Positions 54,847 through 64,000 of a stretch of 64,000 nt of DNA are shown piece by piece; position 1 is the stretch's first letter, and the number at the start of each line of letters is the position of its first letter. The stretch lies in NCBI GenBank assembly GCA_024195265.1, contig JAJLRJ010000014.1:18748959-18812958 (forward strand), given 5' to 3'. This stretch comes from Dendrophyllia cribrosa. Its lineage: Eukaryota > Cnidaria > Anthozoa > Scleractinia > Dendrophylliidae. A program made the position numbers and the translations under genes. The notes beneath the pieces are model-generated. The model had not been told where the DNA came from. It worked only from the letters and a program-made list of their open reading frames with translations, and ran no database searches.

Positions 54847-55165
54847 AAGTTTGGAGCAAGTGAAATAATTTAGAGTATTCAACAAACAATTGCTTGGCTC
54901 CTTTTTCTTCCTAGAGATCTTGTTGTGCACGAAGCCAATTTATCAAAATCTTTTTCTTAATTACTATTTGCAAAATTTGGAGCAAATGAAATAATTTAGA
55001 GTATTCATGAAACAATTGCTTGGCCCAATTTTTCAAAATAATAAACGTTTGCTAAGTTTGGAGCAAGTCATAATTTAGAACATTCAACAGATAATTGCTT
55101 GGCTCCATTTTCTTCCTAGAGATATTGCTGTGCACAAGACCAATTTATCAAAATCAAAGTAAAAT
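54847..55165 (+). repeat. Three diverged direct repeats
   Basis: TTTGGAGCAA, ATAATTTAGAGTATTCA and CAATTGCTTGGC recur at about 54848, 54975 and 55055. Two copies also share TTCTTCCTAGAGAT and CCAATTTATCAAAATC. Unit length varies from 80 to 125 bp. Confidence 0.7.
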
Positions 55166-55904
55166 GTTTCATTCTGTGCTACATCGAATGCCAACAGAAA
55201 AACGTCTTTTCCTCCACTTAAAAACTAAATTTAAGAAAGCCCATTTATAATACCCAATGTCTGGTTTTACATTTCACCCTAAGCACGTTTCTTTTATTCA
55301 ATTAAAATTTATTATAGAAACAAACATAAATGGCCTGAATTGAATCAAATCAAGGGGTTATACAGACCAAAGTAGACATAATTCGCCTTTTCATAATATC
55401 GGTTCTGTATCTCTTGTCCAAATTGAGGTAAGTGGATGTCTACTAAAATATCCGGCAGCATCAAAACAACAGAAAATTCTCCTATAGACTTAAAAAAAGA
55501 ATTTACATGAATCTCATAAGTTAACGCCAAGTTATTGTTTCTAAGAAATTTTTCGACTAAATTAATATTTTGCTCAGTATTTTAATACGTCCAACTTGTT
55601 CAAACAAACAATTCACAAATTGAGATCATAGGAAAAGATGTGCCAGTAGATTGAAGAGTCAGCGGTTGCCATTTCACGTTTCATTTTGCTAAAAACCTTG
55701 CTTAAATGGTTTGAAAAATGACTTTGAAGGATAAACGAAATTTAAAAACCCGAAACATTTTTTTCCGAGAATTTGAATTGAGTTACAAAGTAAAAACAGG
55801 TTAACTAAATTGTTAATGATTTTCTTTGAAATGTTTTTGCAGTTGACTTCTGTTGTTGTTCTTTCTCGAAGGGTAGTTTTTGGTTTGTATTTTCCTTTGG
55901 TCTG
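55166..55904. other. Intergenic DNA
   Basis: AT-rich. The - strand frames have no family motif. Confidence 0.4.
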
Positions 55905-56108
55905 TATAACAGGTCTAAATTGTAGTTCTAAAAAAGTCTCAGTGTTGACTGACGTTTCGACAACCTGAGCGGAAGTAATCTTTAGAGCCATGTAAATTGT
56001 AAGCTGTCATTTGTCAGTTTTGCCGTGATGTCATTGGCTGTTGAGACTCAAATTCGTGATTGGTGCATTTCGATCCGTGCCTTAATGGTGTAATATTTGT
56101 CCGTGTAC
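55905..56108 (-). mobile_element. 3' terminal region of Penelope-like remnant
   Basis: On the - strand TTACTTCCGCTCAGGTTGTC and GAAACGTCAGTCAACACTGA form a terminal sequence commonly found at the ends of Penelope-like elements in animals. It follows the GIY-YIG remnant in the expected order. Confidence 0.5.
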
Positions 56109-56354
56109 TCAGTGTTTGTCTGTTCTGTTGAAAATACGATTGTAGGCCGCAGGTAGCTGTTGGCATCGGTTCAGTGGTGCTTGTTCTAACTTAGTAGTCC
56201 GTACTGTAGGTAACGCATTCGACAAATCCCAGTCAATTCTGTGATTAGTGTTTAAATGGTGTTCAGCCAGTACGGTGCAGCATTTGATCTTGTATATCGC
56301 TCCTTGTCCGTCTCTAGGTTCGTCTTTGTCTTTAACATTTGTTGGTTGTTGTCG
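56109..56354 (-). pseudogene. Penelope-like element GIY-YIG domain, internally deleted
   Basis: An 82-codon frame (no ATG) reads DEPRDGQGAIYKIKCC, then AEHHLNTNHRIDWDLSNAL, then LEQAPLNRCQQLPAAYNR and TGA. This is the C-terminal GIY-YIG endonuclease region of a Penelope-like retroelement. The central part with YIGET is missing: IKCC joins directly to TVLAEHH, an in-frame deletion. Confidence 0.68.
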
Positions 56355-56375
56355 TCAAGTAGTACTTTACAATTC

Positions 56376-56520
56376 GCATGACTCTGAAGATGATTTCCGT
56401 TCAGGTTGTCAAAACGTCAGTCATTGTCAACAAAAACAGTTTTTTTCAGAACTACACTAACCCAGACGATCACACTCGACAGACTATTGATACTACTGGG
56501 TTTAATTAACAAGGTCTATA
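56376..56520 (+). mobile_element. Second Penelope-type terminal sequence, opposite orientation
   Basis: GACTCTGAAGATGATTTCCG, CAGGTTGTCAAAACGTCAG and CAGACGATCACACTCGACAG follow one another on the + strand. They match the terminal pattern of the neighbouring remnant but face the other way. Confidence 0.5.
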
Positions 56521-56962
56521 TTGATAATCGAAAACACCAGACATCAGGGCTTTATAAACTAGGCTCCTAAACATACGTACGATCTACAAGAGAACAAAGG
56601 CACTCAAACTCAGGAAAAAGCTGCCTAATAATTTTTTAGCATGCATGGGCGACTGAGAATAATTTTCCGTGCATTCAAAAAAAAAGTGAAGAAAAGTGAA
56701 AAAAAAAAAGAAAGAAAGAAAACAACTTGCCAAGGCCTTTGTTCTCTCGTCATCAGTTGATGTATGGAACGTGTGAATAATTGTAAGGAGCACTGACAGG
56801 ACACAACAGACTTTGGTTAAAATGAAAATTAATTGAATAAAATTTGCACTCTAAATTAACTGAAATATGTTTTTAAAAGGAAAGTTATTTTATAACAGCC
56901 AATTTCATTCTAGCGATAGATCGAATTGTATGCACGAGCCCAATTATCAAGGAAATCTTTTT
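56521..56962. other. Intergenic DNA
   Basis: A GAAA/A-rich run at about 56680-56725. No gene. Confidence 0.4.
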
Positions 56963-57490
56963 TTTAAAGTGTATATGACAGCGATCTTTTTATTTGCTTG
57001 ATCGAATCTACATGATGTTCTGATAAGAAAATGGAAAAAAATTTTCGATATCGAATTTTCTTCTCTGCGTTCTAGCCGTCTAAAAACGTGAAATTTCACT
57101 TCCGGTGTGTTACAAAACCGCGCAAGAAGAAAGACTGAAAAAAAGGAATGCCGGTGTCAAGGTTTCTCAGTTCCTCACATTTTTTGATGCGCCCTGAAGA
57201 AGAAACATGGTTCTATGTTGTCTATGGTTGTAGCAACACGCACCAAAAAACGGAGGAACTGAGAAATCGCGACAATGGCATTCTTGTATTGACGTCACAG
57301 CGGACTATTTCCAGTCTTTCTTCTTGCGCGGTTTTGTAACACGCCGGAAGTGAAATTTCACGTTTTTAGACGGCCAAAACGCGGAGAAGGAAAATCGATA
57401 TCGAATTTGTTTTTTTTTTTCATTTTCTTATCAGAACATCATGTAGATTCGATCAAGCAAATAAAAAAATCACTGTCATATACACTTTAA
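56963..57490. mobile_element. Long-TIR element, arms about 200 bp
   Basis: AAAGTGTATATGACAG at the left is mirrored by CTGTCATATACACTTT at the right. The arms continue through TTGATCGAATCTACATGATG, TTCGATATCGAATTT and GTGAAATTTCACTTCCGG. The centre holds a short frame with FYVVYGCSNTHQK, weakly THAP-like. Confidence 0.83.
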
Positions 57491-58918
57491 ATAATCGTTT
57501 ACTGGACTTCTCCTGCACTGTACATTCGCGTGTATGGGAAACCTTTGCGGATTTTGATTTATAAATAAACTAAGTTTAGAGAAAGTGATTCATTTTTTAA
57601 CACAATTCCAGACGTTGATTACATTGAAAAATGATTGAATAAATAATTGCCCTTCTAAATTAACTGAAATGTTTCTTGATTCTGAAAAACTCGCGAATTT
57701 GTGGAAAAAATTCAAACTTTCATTTTGAGCTTTTAGTTCATAGCCGAATCGTACTTCGTTTCAAGGTGCAAAATTACTGAGGAAAATACGAAATAATATT
57801 TGAAAAAGAAAGTTCTTTTATTATATCAAACAATTTGATCAACTAATTTAGCGTGTACTGACAAAGACGTTTTCGAACTGTCAGTGCCACGTTAAGATAA
57901 AATAATTTTGGAAAGGAAAGTTATTTTGTGTGACCATGGAAACCAATAATTTGACTTGTCCAAATTAGGAGTTTGCAGTTGATAAACTGTCAGTGCCACC
58001 TTAAAAATACAAACACCTACCACATCAACTGAAGTTATAACTGTAACGTTTATACCTACACGCTAAGCGATCGACAAAACAAAATCGTATTTCCGTTTTT
58101 AGTGAAGTTTTGCAAGTTATTTTTTTACATTTTGACATTTGTTTGGCATAAAGAAATGTTCACCGGAACAAAAAAAAAGCCGTCAACTGAATCTTCAAAT
58201 TATCAACTGTATAAATCAAACGATCGCTCAACGTCCAAATGGTGGCTGGGATTAAAATTGTCAGAAGATATTTAACTAAGACCTATGCTGATTTGACGGT
58301 TCAGACAATTACACCAGCCAGTACGCGATTCAGCAAAATTGATACTTATAGAACTTTTATATCCTCCAGGTATTCAATCCGCTCTTCCTCTGAATCAAAA
58401 CATTCGATACTAATACAAACTAAAGTATTTGCCCATGTTCAGCCACCATTTGTACATAAAAATAAATGAACAAACAAAGTTCTTATCTTTGATGAGATTC
58501 CTCCTAATTTGTCAATTCCATAGTTTGTCCCCTTGAATTGTTTCTTCATCCCCCCATTTTCCTGACGTTGATACTCTTTCAAGTTCCTGAAAATATAAAT
58601 GAACAATTGATAAGATAAAATGTTCAAGTTTTGTTATTTTACAGACGACTAAGGTTGTATTTTAGGTGCATGAGACGTGGTTTTCATCAACAGTTGATGG
58701 TATACAATGAAAGAATAAACGATTTCTAACAGGAATTTCAAAATATTTTTTCAACATTTGTTTCAAGGACCTTTTAGAAAGACGAACGCAATACCAAACC
58801 GCAGGGACGCCGTAAGACGAAGAGAAGCTCCACGCACGTGCATGTTTACTAATTCATCGAGCAAAATTTTGTGCTCTTTTACTGAACAAATGTAATTTCT
58901 CTGCGAAGCGACTCTTAC
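57491..58918. other. Intergenic DNA
   Basis: Mostly AT-rich without features. A - strand stretch at 58480-58580 after TATATTTTCAG reads NLKEYQRQENGGMKKQFKGT and could be an exon, but it does not join in phase to the candidate exon at 58919-59003. Confidence 0.35.
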
Positions 58919-59003
58919 CTTCGGTTGGAGTTGTGGGGCGACTTTTTCCTTGGCGGTAAGTCTTTCCGGAGTCTTCCAAGTTACCTCTAGCGCACCAAAA
59001 CAT
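58919..59003 (-). CDS. Candidate first coding exon, unrecognised
   Basis: ATG-led frame MFWCARGNLEDSGKTYRQGK ending SRPTTPTE at a CCGAAG/GTAAGA donor on the - strand. Upstream (59050-59110) is GC-richer sequence with GATTGG, an inverted CCAAT box, which could be a promoter. No downstream exon was found to fit and no family was recognised. Confidence 0.25.
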
Positions 59004-59504
59004 TTTACAACTTGCAAGACATCGTTACACGAACACGGCCTGCTTGACTTGCGGCGAGGGCGACGATATTTTCATGAATATTGATTAGAAACTTGGGCCA
59101 ATCGCCTGGCGACAAGTACGTCAAAGATTTTGGGGTGAACAACGTTTGCACGCTTTAATTTTCAGTAATGAAAGTACAAAAAAAACAACAAAGAAAAGCA
59201 TGTGATAACAAAGGTTGCATATGTTTCTTAAATAAGGAGGTACCTACCAATGTTTTAAACTGTGAGAGAAGCAATGCACCTTTAGTCGAATTAACCTAGC
59301 GCGTTTCATTTTGTAATCGGGAGGGGTGGTTTTGATTAATCCTCGGGCATACGAGGAACGGGGCTGGATGCCACCCTTCTCTTTTTTTTTTTTCTTTAAC
59401 AGCTTTTAATTTAGGATGCAATTTTTTTTCTTGTACGACACGTGTGGCCATGACAACCAATCTTTAACAGGCATGCCGTCTGAAATGTTGAGTTTCAGTT
59501 GCTA
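59004..59504. other. Intergenic DNA, possible promoter at its left end
   Basis: Only the CCAAT-containing stretch near 59095 is notable. The rest is not structured. Confidence 0.35.
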
Positions 59505-59710
59505 TAGACTACGAGCAGTCTCTCTTTCCCAGCTTAGTCCGTCGAGCGAGAAACGAAAAAACATTAGCGAGCGGAAAATGGCCGCGCGAAACTGGGGGCG
59601 AGGCAGGCGCGCCCCCAGTTTCGCGCGGCCCTTATCCGTTCGCTAATGTTTTTTCGTTTCTCGCTCGACGGACTAAGCTGGGAAAGAGAGACTGCTCGTA
59701 GTCTACAGTT
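59505..59710. repeat. Near-perfect 200-bp palindrome
   Basis: Arms of about 100 bp run from TAGACTACGAGCAGTCTCTC through GAAACGAAAAAACATTAGCG to GCGCGAAACTGGGGGC and back, with GGCGAGGC at the turn. Very few mismatches. Confidence 0.9.
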
Positions 59711-60128
59711 GCTATTAAATTCGTTTCTTGTGGTAAGTTTCTTTGGTATCTGCACTTTTCCACTCTATTGATTTTAACTTAATTTTGGATCATGCAAATT
59801 GAGCTGTTTTTTCTGGAAATCAAAATACCCAGCATAGCGGATTCCATGTCGGGTATACAAAAAAAAATGTCGTCATATGACGTCATCATCAACGCATGCG
59901 AATTTATCCTCTAAAGTATACAATGGGCTACATATTTTAAAGATAAGACGAGCCGGGTTAAGACATCGTAACACAGAAACAACTCAAGTGGTCAAAAGGT
60001 GGAGTTTAAGAGGACATGTACACTCGCTACTCTCAGGCTCGGAGAGATAGAGAGAGCCTAAGGTAATTAATTTTTTCTTTTAGGTGAATTTTTCCCTGCC
60101 CTTCGATTCCCTTCATAAATAATGACCA
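59711..60128. other. Intergenic DNA
   Basis: No feature recognised. Confidence 0.4.
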
Positions 60129-60448
60129 GGGGCCGGATTCACGAAACCCTCCTAAGTTAAGACATATCCTAAGTATTGTTTCTTAAGCCTGGTTTCCATA
60201 TCATCGCAACGATCGACGATCGTTGCGATTCTTGCGATCCTTGCGATCTTATGGAAACCAAAACGTTGCGATCCTTGCGATCCTTACGATTGCGATCGCA
60301 GAGATAGAAAAATTTCTATCTCTGCGATCGCAATCGCAAGGATCGCAACGATTTGGTTTCCATATGATCGCAAGGGTCGCAAGAATCGCAGCGATCGTCG
60401 ATCGCTGCGATCGTTGCGATTATATGGAAACTACGTGAATCCGGCCCC
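60129..60448. mobile_element. TIR element with GCGATC-rich palindromic core
   Basis: GGGGCCGGATTCACG and CGTGAATCCGGCCCC are 15-bp inverted termini. Inside, 60190-60432 is a palindrome built from repeated TTGCGATC/GATCGCAA words with GGTTTCCATAT arms and AGAGATAGAAATTTCTATCTCT-like centre (around 60300-60325). Confidence 0.84.
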
Positions 60449-60619
60449 AGTTCCTTACGCTGTTACTCAATGTCAGTTTGGATAATTATTTGAATATTTT
60501 TTGAACTGAATAATTAAAAAAGAAAAGAAGAGTCAGGTCGATCCAGAAATTTCATCCTATTAGTGACTCTCACAAATCCTACATGTTACCCATTTACGCG
60601 AATGAAAAAAGGAAAAATA
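60449..60619. other. Intergenic DNA
   Basis: Nothing recognised. Confidence 0.4.
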
Positions 60620-60730
60620 TGTGTATTCCTCGTTCTAAAAGCGTGCTGGGCGAACGGTATATAGAGAATATGCATTTTCCGCGCACCGGTCGGATGCTCT
60701 AACCACTGAGCTACAAGAGACTTGTGGCTA
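60620..60730 (-). mobile_element. Truncated tRNA-derived SINE head with 52-bp repeat unit
   Basis: On the - strand TGTAGCTCAGTGGTTAGAGC is a textbook A box with D-arm. The B box is absent: after ATCCGACCGGTGCGCGG the sequence turns into one unit of the 52-bp tandem repeat seen at 37205-37415. So that repeat and this SINE may share ancestry. Confidence 0.62.
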
Positions 60731-60772
60731 CGGGAGACTCGTGGCGAACAAGGCCATATACTAAAGTATTGT

Positions 60773-60950
60773 AGAAACGGAGCAAATCCCCTCTGAATAT
60801 TGAAACAATAGAAATTTGTTAATGAGCAAAAGTCAGCCATTTTTTTCAAAAATCCAAGAGTACCCCTGTTAGCTCATTAACCATTTTCTATTGTTTCAAT
60901 ATTCATGCCTTTATTCCCAAACGTTCTTTGGGATTTGACTGCCAATTTAT
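60773..60950 (+). repeat. Direct repeat, left copy
   Basis: GGAGCAAATCCC, AATATTGAAACAATAGAAAT, CATTTTTTTC and TTGGGATTTGACTGC recur at 61918-62083 in the same orientation, flanking the large inverted repeat between them. Confidence 0.8.
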
Positions 60951-60954
60951 GCGT

Positions 60955-61557
60955 GGCCTGGCTAAACTATGCAACATTGTTTCCTATAATGTTTGCGGGG
61001 TGGCTAAACATATGATGCCCGATTTAGGGTGTTAGCTCTATTGTACATTGTACACATTCATTGTATTAGGTAAAATTATGTATTCTAATATATTCTATGG
61101 TATTGTATTCTATTGTATTGTCGTTCTTTTGTGCTCTAATATTCTATTGTTTTAACAAAAGAATAAGTGTTACCCCTAAATCGCGCATGGTATATGGCTA
61201 AATTAGCGGGAATCAAACAAAACGTTTTGCTGCCCCGGTGGCTAAACGAGAAAACATTGTTTCGGAAACAAAGGGCCACGCATGAGCATTGTTGTACGCT
61301 CGCCGTTGCTAGGAAACGTTCTTAATGAGCAGCACTGGAAACTAGTCAACATTGCTTTCATGGTGGCTAAACTGGGAAACATGTTTCGGAAGCAAAGTTT
61401 AGTTTAGCAAGGCCTTTAAGGCCTGGTTAAACTAGGAAACATTGTTGCAGAAACAGTGTTGCGGAGGCAAATGTTTCCCAGTTTAGCCGCGCGGGAAACA
61501 TGTTGCGGAAACAAATTTTGCTGCTCGGAAAGAAGAAAATGTTTTTGCCTCAGGTCA

Positions 61558-61588
<31 letters not shown>

Positions 61589-61862
61589 ACTTCCGAAACA
61601 TGTTTCCCAGTTTAGCCACCATGAAAGCAATGTTGACTAGTTTCCAGTGCTGCTCATTAAAAATGTTTCCTAGCAACGGCGAGCGGACCGGCGAACGTAC
61701 AACAATGCGTATGCGTGATCCTTTGTTTCCGAAACAATGTTTCCTCGTTTTGCCACCGGGGCAGCAAAACATTTTGTTTGCTTCCCGCTAATTTAGCCAC
61801 CCGGAAACATTACAGGAAACAATGTTTCCGCAACAATGTTTTCTAGTTTAGCCAGGCCTTTA
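60955..61862. mobile_element. Composite foldback element with nested insertion
   Basis: GGCCTGGCTAAACTATGCAA at the left and TTCTAGTTTAGCCAGGCC at the right are inverted ends. Arms of about 200 bp (61200-61395 and 61570-61800) share GCTGCCCCGGTGGC, CGTTGCTAGGAAACGTT and CATTGCTTTCATGGTGGCTA. A smaller element with GATTTAGGGTGTTA / GTGTTACCCCTAAATC ends (about 61018-61190) sits inside the left arm. Confidence 0.78.
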
Positions 61863-61917
61863 GAAATAGTGTGAGCATGTGATCATTCTGTGCAACTTTT
61901 AAGGCCATAACGCTTGT

Positions 61918-62085
61918 ACAAACGGAGCAAATCCCCGTGGAATATTGAAACAACAGAAATTTGTTAATGACCAAAAATCTGGCATTTTTTCAAGAGGGCG
62001 CATTTTAGCTCTCATAAACCATTTTTTGTGTCAATATTCATGCGTTTATTCCCAAGCGTCCCTTGGGATTTGACTGCTAATTATA
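61918..62085 (+). repeat. Direct repeat, right copy
   Basis: Partner of 60773-60950. The pair brackets the composite foldback. Confidence 0.8.
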
Positions 62086-62159
62086 TTCGATATATACTCT
62101 GTCAACATTTCGCCTACACTTTACAGACTATTGGACATTTTTTTAACTGATTGGCACTC

Positions 62160-62300
62160 GGTCAATGGTTGGTCAACATATCCACCGAGATAAAAGGTTG
62201 GAAGGTTGATACATCGACCGAGTGTCGGTGGATATGTTGATCGACACTCGACCGAGTATTGCTGGATTATCAGTCGACATATCCACGAATATATCAACTG
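62160..62300. repeat. Imperfect inverted repeat
   Basis: GGTCAACATATCCACCGA and CACTCGGT are mirrored by GGTGGATATGTTGATCGACA and ACTCGACCGAGT, with a further GACATATCCACGAATATATC copy. Confidence 0.55.
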
Positions 62301-62485
62301 AGACCACCAAAAGTAAACATGATTCGTTTACCCTGCGTAGTTGCGAGCTTGGCATAGGCTACACTAAAACAAGTTTTAAAAGAGAAACCACATCCATCCA
62401 TTTTTTTAAGTTCAGTTGTATTTATTCCTCTTTTTCCAGAAAGAACATACATTGTACGTGATGAACATATTTTAATGTCCTTCAG

Positions 62486-62690
62486 TCTAAGGGCACTTAC
62501 CATTTTTCAGAACTGGCCGTCACCTAAGCTGGTGGACAGAATGCACCTTTTGAAGATTTGTTCCAACGGTGCATAGTGTTTACAGACTGACCGATCTGGC
62601 TCATCATTTCTGATAAATATTGACACAACACATACGAATTGGCCGGTTCGGCCAGCCTGCCAGTTCTCAAAAATGGTAAGTGCCCTTAGA
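62486..62690. mobile_element. MITE, 32-bp TIRs
   Basis: TCTAAGGGCACTTACCATTT and TCAGAACTGGC are mirrored by GCCAGTTCTCA and AAATGGTAAGTGCCCTTAGA. Total 205 bp, no ORF. Confidence 0.85.
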
Positions 62691-62998
62691 CCTAGAGAAA
62701 TATTTCTTCATGTACACTTTTGTTACTTCATACAGGCATTTTGAAAGTTTGTGGTGCTTTTGATTACAGGACTGATGGTCAAATTTTTCTCCATGTCTGA
62801 CTGGTATTATTTCAACAAGTCATCATCACTTTTCTCGTCTTTTGTTATGTTAAAGTGTCTGACTAGGTTATGTTTTTTGAGGTGATTCTTCTCTTTACAA
62901 TCTTCTAAAATCATGTGCCCCAAGATTCGAATTCCTAGGCACATGTGAAGTGCTGTAGTTTACTAGACTTACTAGTTTATCATTAGCTGTTGTAACAT
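62691..62998. other. Intergenic DNA
   Basis: AT-rich, nothing recognised. Confidence 0.4.
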
Positions 62999-63282
62999 AG
63001 AGCAGTTTTCAAATGAGTGTCGTAAAACCAAAACCAAAGTAATTACTCTGACCAATCACAGCAGTCGTAAACAATCCAATGAACCAATTAGAGCTCGAAG
63101 CAATTACATGTCGGCGGTGCCAAGCGCGGGAAAACGCGTTCGAGCAAGTCACGATTGGTTTTGGTTTTATTTCTGATTGGTCGAGAAAGTGGCACAAGAT
63201 GTTTTAGCCAATCACAAAGCGTAGCAATGAAAAACCAAAGCAATTGTGTAATTACTTTCCACACTCAATTGAAAACTGCTCT
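62999..63282. mobile_element. GAGCAGTTTTC MITE, copy 2
   Basis: AGAGCAGTTTTCAA and TTGAAAACTGCTCT are inverted termini. The interior matches 28517-28752 (GCCAAGCGCGGGAAAACGC, GAGCAAGTCACGATTGG, TTTAGCCAATCACAAA). Copy 2 is the better preserved. Confidence 0.83.
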
Positions 63283-63505
63283 AATCATCTGAAAAAACCT
63301 GACCTAGCCGAAGCTGATACTTTTTTACAGCTGAGAGCAAACAGAAGAGCTAATATACACCATGTGCTATAAGAATCTTCTACTTGGCAGAAGTAATAAT
63401 TCCAGAAACGCCTATAAAGGAACAAGAAAAACAAACATGAGCATCCACAAATACTACCAAGCTTGTTGAAAAGTGTGGCAATATAAAGTCAGAAGAATAA
63501 ACTAC

Positions 63506-63618
63506 CCGATCACTAAGGGATAGCCTGTCAAGTTGGGTATCAAAGTCAAAATCATTTAAATCTACTTTGAGCGAAAGTTTTGTGGGTGCTTCAGCAGTGG
63601 CGGATTCAGACTCCATCA
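63506..63618 (-). CDS. Exon of an unrecognised gene at the right edge (downstream exon)
   Basis: A CCCCCACAG acceptor and a CGG/GTAGTT donor bound 113 bp on the - strand. The frame reads MESESATAEAPTKLSLKVDL then NDFDFDTQLDRLSLSDR. It joins 63722-63806 exactly in phase. The composition (acidic, LSLKVDLNDFDFD) looks like a real, partly disordered protein or a short binding motif. I do not recognise the family. The next exon to the left was not found. Confidence 0.55.
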
Positions 63619-63721
63619 CTGTGGGGGGGGGGGGGGATGAGTAGGGGGTAGTGGGTGGGTGGGTGGGGGGCAGTGGGTGGGGAGGGGAGTGGGTAGGGGG
63701 GGGAGGGGGAATGTTAGAGAC
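63619..63721 (-). other. 103-bp intron with expanded C-rich tract
   Basis: Proposed - strand intron GTCTCT to CCCACAG. Almost all of it is (CCCTCCCC)-type sequence; the + strand carries many G runs. A proline-rich frame through it is a translation of this tract. Confidence 0.5.
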
Positions 63722-63806
63722 TGAAAGACTGTTCAGGAGAAGCTTCGTTGAAAATTTCATTTAGGTCTCCTAAGAGTTTTGGTTCATCTTCACCCTTTAA
63801 CTCCTG
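63722..63806 (-). CDS. Exon of an unrecognised gene at the right edge (upstream exon)
   Basis: Acceptor GATCACTAG after a T-rich stretch; 85 bp. The frame reads QELKGEDEPKLLGDLNEIFN then EASPEQSF, ending phase 1 in TTTCA/GTCTCT. The donor is weak, but the join gives an uninterrupted 66-codon frame. The 5' part of the gene is beyond the window. Confidence 0.5.
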
Positions 63807-64000
63807 CTAGTGATCAAAAGCAAAATTAAAAAGAGAACAAAACTCCATTTTTTTTAATATAGAAAAACTAACAGTGTCATAAAAAGGACTGCTCTGTAGC
63901 TTTTAGCAATGGTGATTTGGCATTTCCTCCACAAACTCATAAGTGAGAACTGCCTTATACAGCATAATAAACAGTACAAGAAAAACGTACTTACTAACAT
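63807..64000 (-). other. Presumed intron at the window edge
   Basis: No coding signal. A CATTTCCTCCACAAACTCAT with AAGTGAGAAC stretch (about 63920-63950) resembles the internal unit of the AACCCTTT MITE family and may be a decayed copy. Confidence 0.35.

Noticed and set aside
61456..61791. 111-residue ORF with many Cys and Phe
   Set aside because: It is made of repeated GGAAACATGTTTCCG-type words of the composite foldback and has no family features.
63380..63760. 126-residue ORF with a poly-proline stretch on the - strand
   Set aside because: The proline part is the C-rich intron and the end runs past the donor; only 63506-63618 is kept as an exon.

Overview
The window looks like genomic DNA of an animal, most likely an anthozoan cnidarian such as a reef coral. 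Its genes are spliced metazoan genes separated by AT-rich sequence that is crowded with short inverted-repeat elements (MITEs and foldbacks), tRNA-derived SINEs, a Penelope-like remnant and a LINE tail. The organism call is inference from this texture; the gene identities rest on protein motifs.

Region 1-18.5 kb. The left third is the 3' part of a YLPM1 (ZAP3) gene on the + strand. Thirteen exons from 1402 to 16443 splice into one open frame of about 1,106 codons. The first exon in view is a large charged, proline-rich exon carrying 26 tandem copies of a ten-residue unit. The later exons encode the conserved P-loop kinase-like domain and the conserved C-terminal block. One intron appears to use a GC donor. 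The introns hold a hAT-like MITE with an exact 8-bp target duplication, other MITEs, a SINE and a C-rich tract. A small dynein roadblock light-chain gene (18191-18514, - strand) lies tail to tail with YLPM1.

Region 18.5-33 kb. No complete gene is evident. It holds foldback elements, two THAP-like exon relics, a broken repeat-type ORF (26.7-27.3 kb), a 63-bp near-perfect palindrome, and a MITE carrying seven 88-bp tandem units. The same MITE family is present near YLPM1 with one and with two units.

Region 33-42.6 kb. An intact single-exon BTB-BACK-kelch gene (33121-35022, - strand) ends in a polybasic CAAX-type tail. Its upstream side is packed with related inverted repeats. A tandem repeat interrupted by an 850-bp TIR element follows. 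Next is a 3.9-kb TIR-bounded element (about 38658-42590) with two divergently oriented, multiply broken coding regions; it is the best candidate for a poorly described autonomous transposon.

Region 42.6-64 kb. Mostly AT-rich intergenic DNA with many palindromic elements, ten perfect 11-bp repeats that resemble Grainyhead-type sites, and a Penelope-like GIY-YIG remnant. Candidate exons of an unrecognised gene lie at 44.4-45.4 kb. Two spliceable exons of another unrecognised gene lie on the - strand at the right edge (63.5-63.8 kb), running out of the window.
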